Source of the DNA: CAWEHT01 sp963808455
GTDB taxonomy: Bacteria > Chloroflexota > Anaerolineae > CG2-30-64-16
Direction of reading: 5' to 3'
DNA length: 6,052 bases
Assembly: GCA_963808455.1 (NCBI GenBank)
Contig: CAWEHT010000146.1
Location: 1-6,052 of the forward strand
Part shown: in pieces, positions 5,507 through 6,052 of the stretch
Layout of the letters: every line of letters starts with the position of its first letter
How positions within the stretch are numbered: position 1 is the first letter of the stretch
Notes under the pieces: model-generated
What the model saw: only the letters and a program-made list of their open reading frames with translations
What the model was told of the DNA's origin: nothing
Databases searched by the model: none
Made by a program: the position numbers and the translations under genes

Positions 5507-5861
5507 CCGCTGGTTCTCCATTCAGGCCTTCGGGCACCAGGCGCCGATAGAAGCAGCTCGTGGCGCCGGTGTGGCACGCCGGCCCGGCCGGCTCGACGCG
5601 CACCAGCAACGTGTCGCCGTCGCAGTCGGCCCATAGCCCGATCACGCGTTGCGTGTTACCGGAGGTGGCGCCCTTGTGCCATATCTCCCGGCGGCTACGG
5701 CTCCAAAAATGTGTCTGGCCGGTCTCGACGGTCAGCCTCAATGCCTCGCGGCTCATCCACGCCATCATCAGCACCTGGCCGGTGCGATCGTCCTGCACGA
5801 TGGCAGGGATCAGGCCACGTTCGTCCCAGTGAAGATCGAGCCAGCCGGCGCCCTCGAGCAT
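5499..5861 (-). CDS. hisI: Phosphoribosyl-AMP cyclohydrolase (HisI)
   Basis: HisI opens the purine ring of phosphoribosyl-AMP, the third step of histidine synthesis, taking the HisE product. The 120-residue protein is intact and of family length. Visible signatures are VLMMAWMSREAL (30-41), the segment WSRSRREIWHKGATSGNTQ (53-71), the metal-binding DCDGD (C80, D81, D83) and the zinc cysteines C96 (in ACHTG) and C103 (in SCF). ATG 5861 is chosen because GGGAGG (5868-5873) lies 6 nt before it; the open frame to 5891 has no better site. It follows hisF by 63 nt and overlaps hisE by 8 bp (GATGAGTGA), indicating one transcript with coupled translation. Confidence 0.96.
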   Translation of the reverse strand: MLEGAGWLDLHWDERGLIPAIVQDDRTGQVLMMAWMSREALRLTVETGQTHFWSRSRREIWHKGATSGNTQRVIGLWADCDGDTLLVRVEPAGPACHTGATSCFYRRLVPEGLNGEPADE

Positions 5862-5924
5862 CGCCCGCCTCCCAGAAGGGTCGCAGAGCAAACAGCGCGT
5901 TCCTTCCCTGTTCCAGGCACGGCC

Positions 5925-6052
5925 TCAGGCTCCGGCCCCAAGAGCAGACTGGTCGCTCCTCCGGACAGGGATGCCGCGTTCGGCCAGGTACGTCTTGATT
6001 TCCGCCACCGACAGCTGCCTGTAGTGGAAGAGCGAGGCCGCAGCAATACATT
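5925..6052 (-). CDS. hisF: Imidazole glycerol phosphate synthase cyclase subunit HisF, C-terminus only
   Basis: The last 41 residues of a protein whose remainder lies beyond the right edge. The frame reads CIAAASLFHYRQLSVAEIK, then TYLAERGIPVR and a short polar tail to TGA at 5925-5927. The AAS-x-FH...V-EIK-YL-E-GI-VR pattern is the conserved last beta/alpha unit of the HisF barrel. HisF makes imidazole glycerol phosphate and AICAR using ammonia from HisH. The tail after PVR is slightly longer than usual. Its position immediately upstream of hisI matches the common bacterial order hisF-hisI-hisE. It begins mid-codon at the window edge. Confidence 0.88.
   Translation of the reverse strand, partial: CIAAASLFHYRQLSVAEIKTYLAERGIPVRRSDQSALGAGA

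Overview
The window is GC-rich bacterial chromosomal DNA, most likely from an environmental or uncultured bacterium. The 102-residue protein and the four-helix membrane protein resemble families I remember from Chloroflexota (Anaerolineae). That placement is a recollection, not a search result. I see no tRNA, rRNA, CRISPR array, insertion sequence or phage gene.

Layout. A consensus sigma-70 promoter (27-55) opens a rightward unit: a possible tiny membrane ORF (94-215), an EamA/DMT transporter (261-1108) and a translationally coupled eight-cysteine small protein (1108-1437). A strong bidirectional hairpin terminator (1506-1537) separates it from a leftward operon driven from 4761-4790. That operon holds a four-helix membrane protein (4336-4734), a radical SAM enzyme (3185-4335) and an exported lipoprotein-like thiol oxidoreductase with two DsbA-like domains (1626-3173). 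A divergent promoter (4821-4849) drives a 102-residue alpha/beta-barrel-like protein (4866-5174) with an extremely short leader. At the right edge is the leftward end of a histidine operon in the order hisF (partial), hisI, hisE, covering steps 2, 3 and 5 or 6 of histidine synthesis.

The main discovery is that the DsbA-like gene is interrupted in frame by one TGA, exactly where the first cysteine of the CPYC redox motif belongs. Just after the TGA on the coding strand is a perfect 8-bp hairpin with a GUC loop that begins 20 nt past the codon, the geometry of a bacterial SECIS element. The best reading is a 515-residue selenoprotein with a Sec-Pro-Tyr-Cys centre in domain 1 and an ordinary CSDC centre in domain 2. 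TGA is the normal stop of hisI, hisE and hisF here, so general recoding is not the explanation.

Several other genes carry single-base irregularities: the transporter, the radical SAM 3' end, hisE, possibly the membrane-protein/radical SAM junction, and the small leader ORF. In each case the protein continues sensibly in a neighbouring frame. This pattern points to sequencing or assembly indels rather than gene decay, and coordinates below span the repaired genes. The TGA in the selenoprotein differs: it is an in-frame codon with no frame change on either side.
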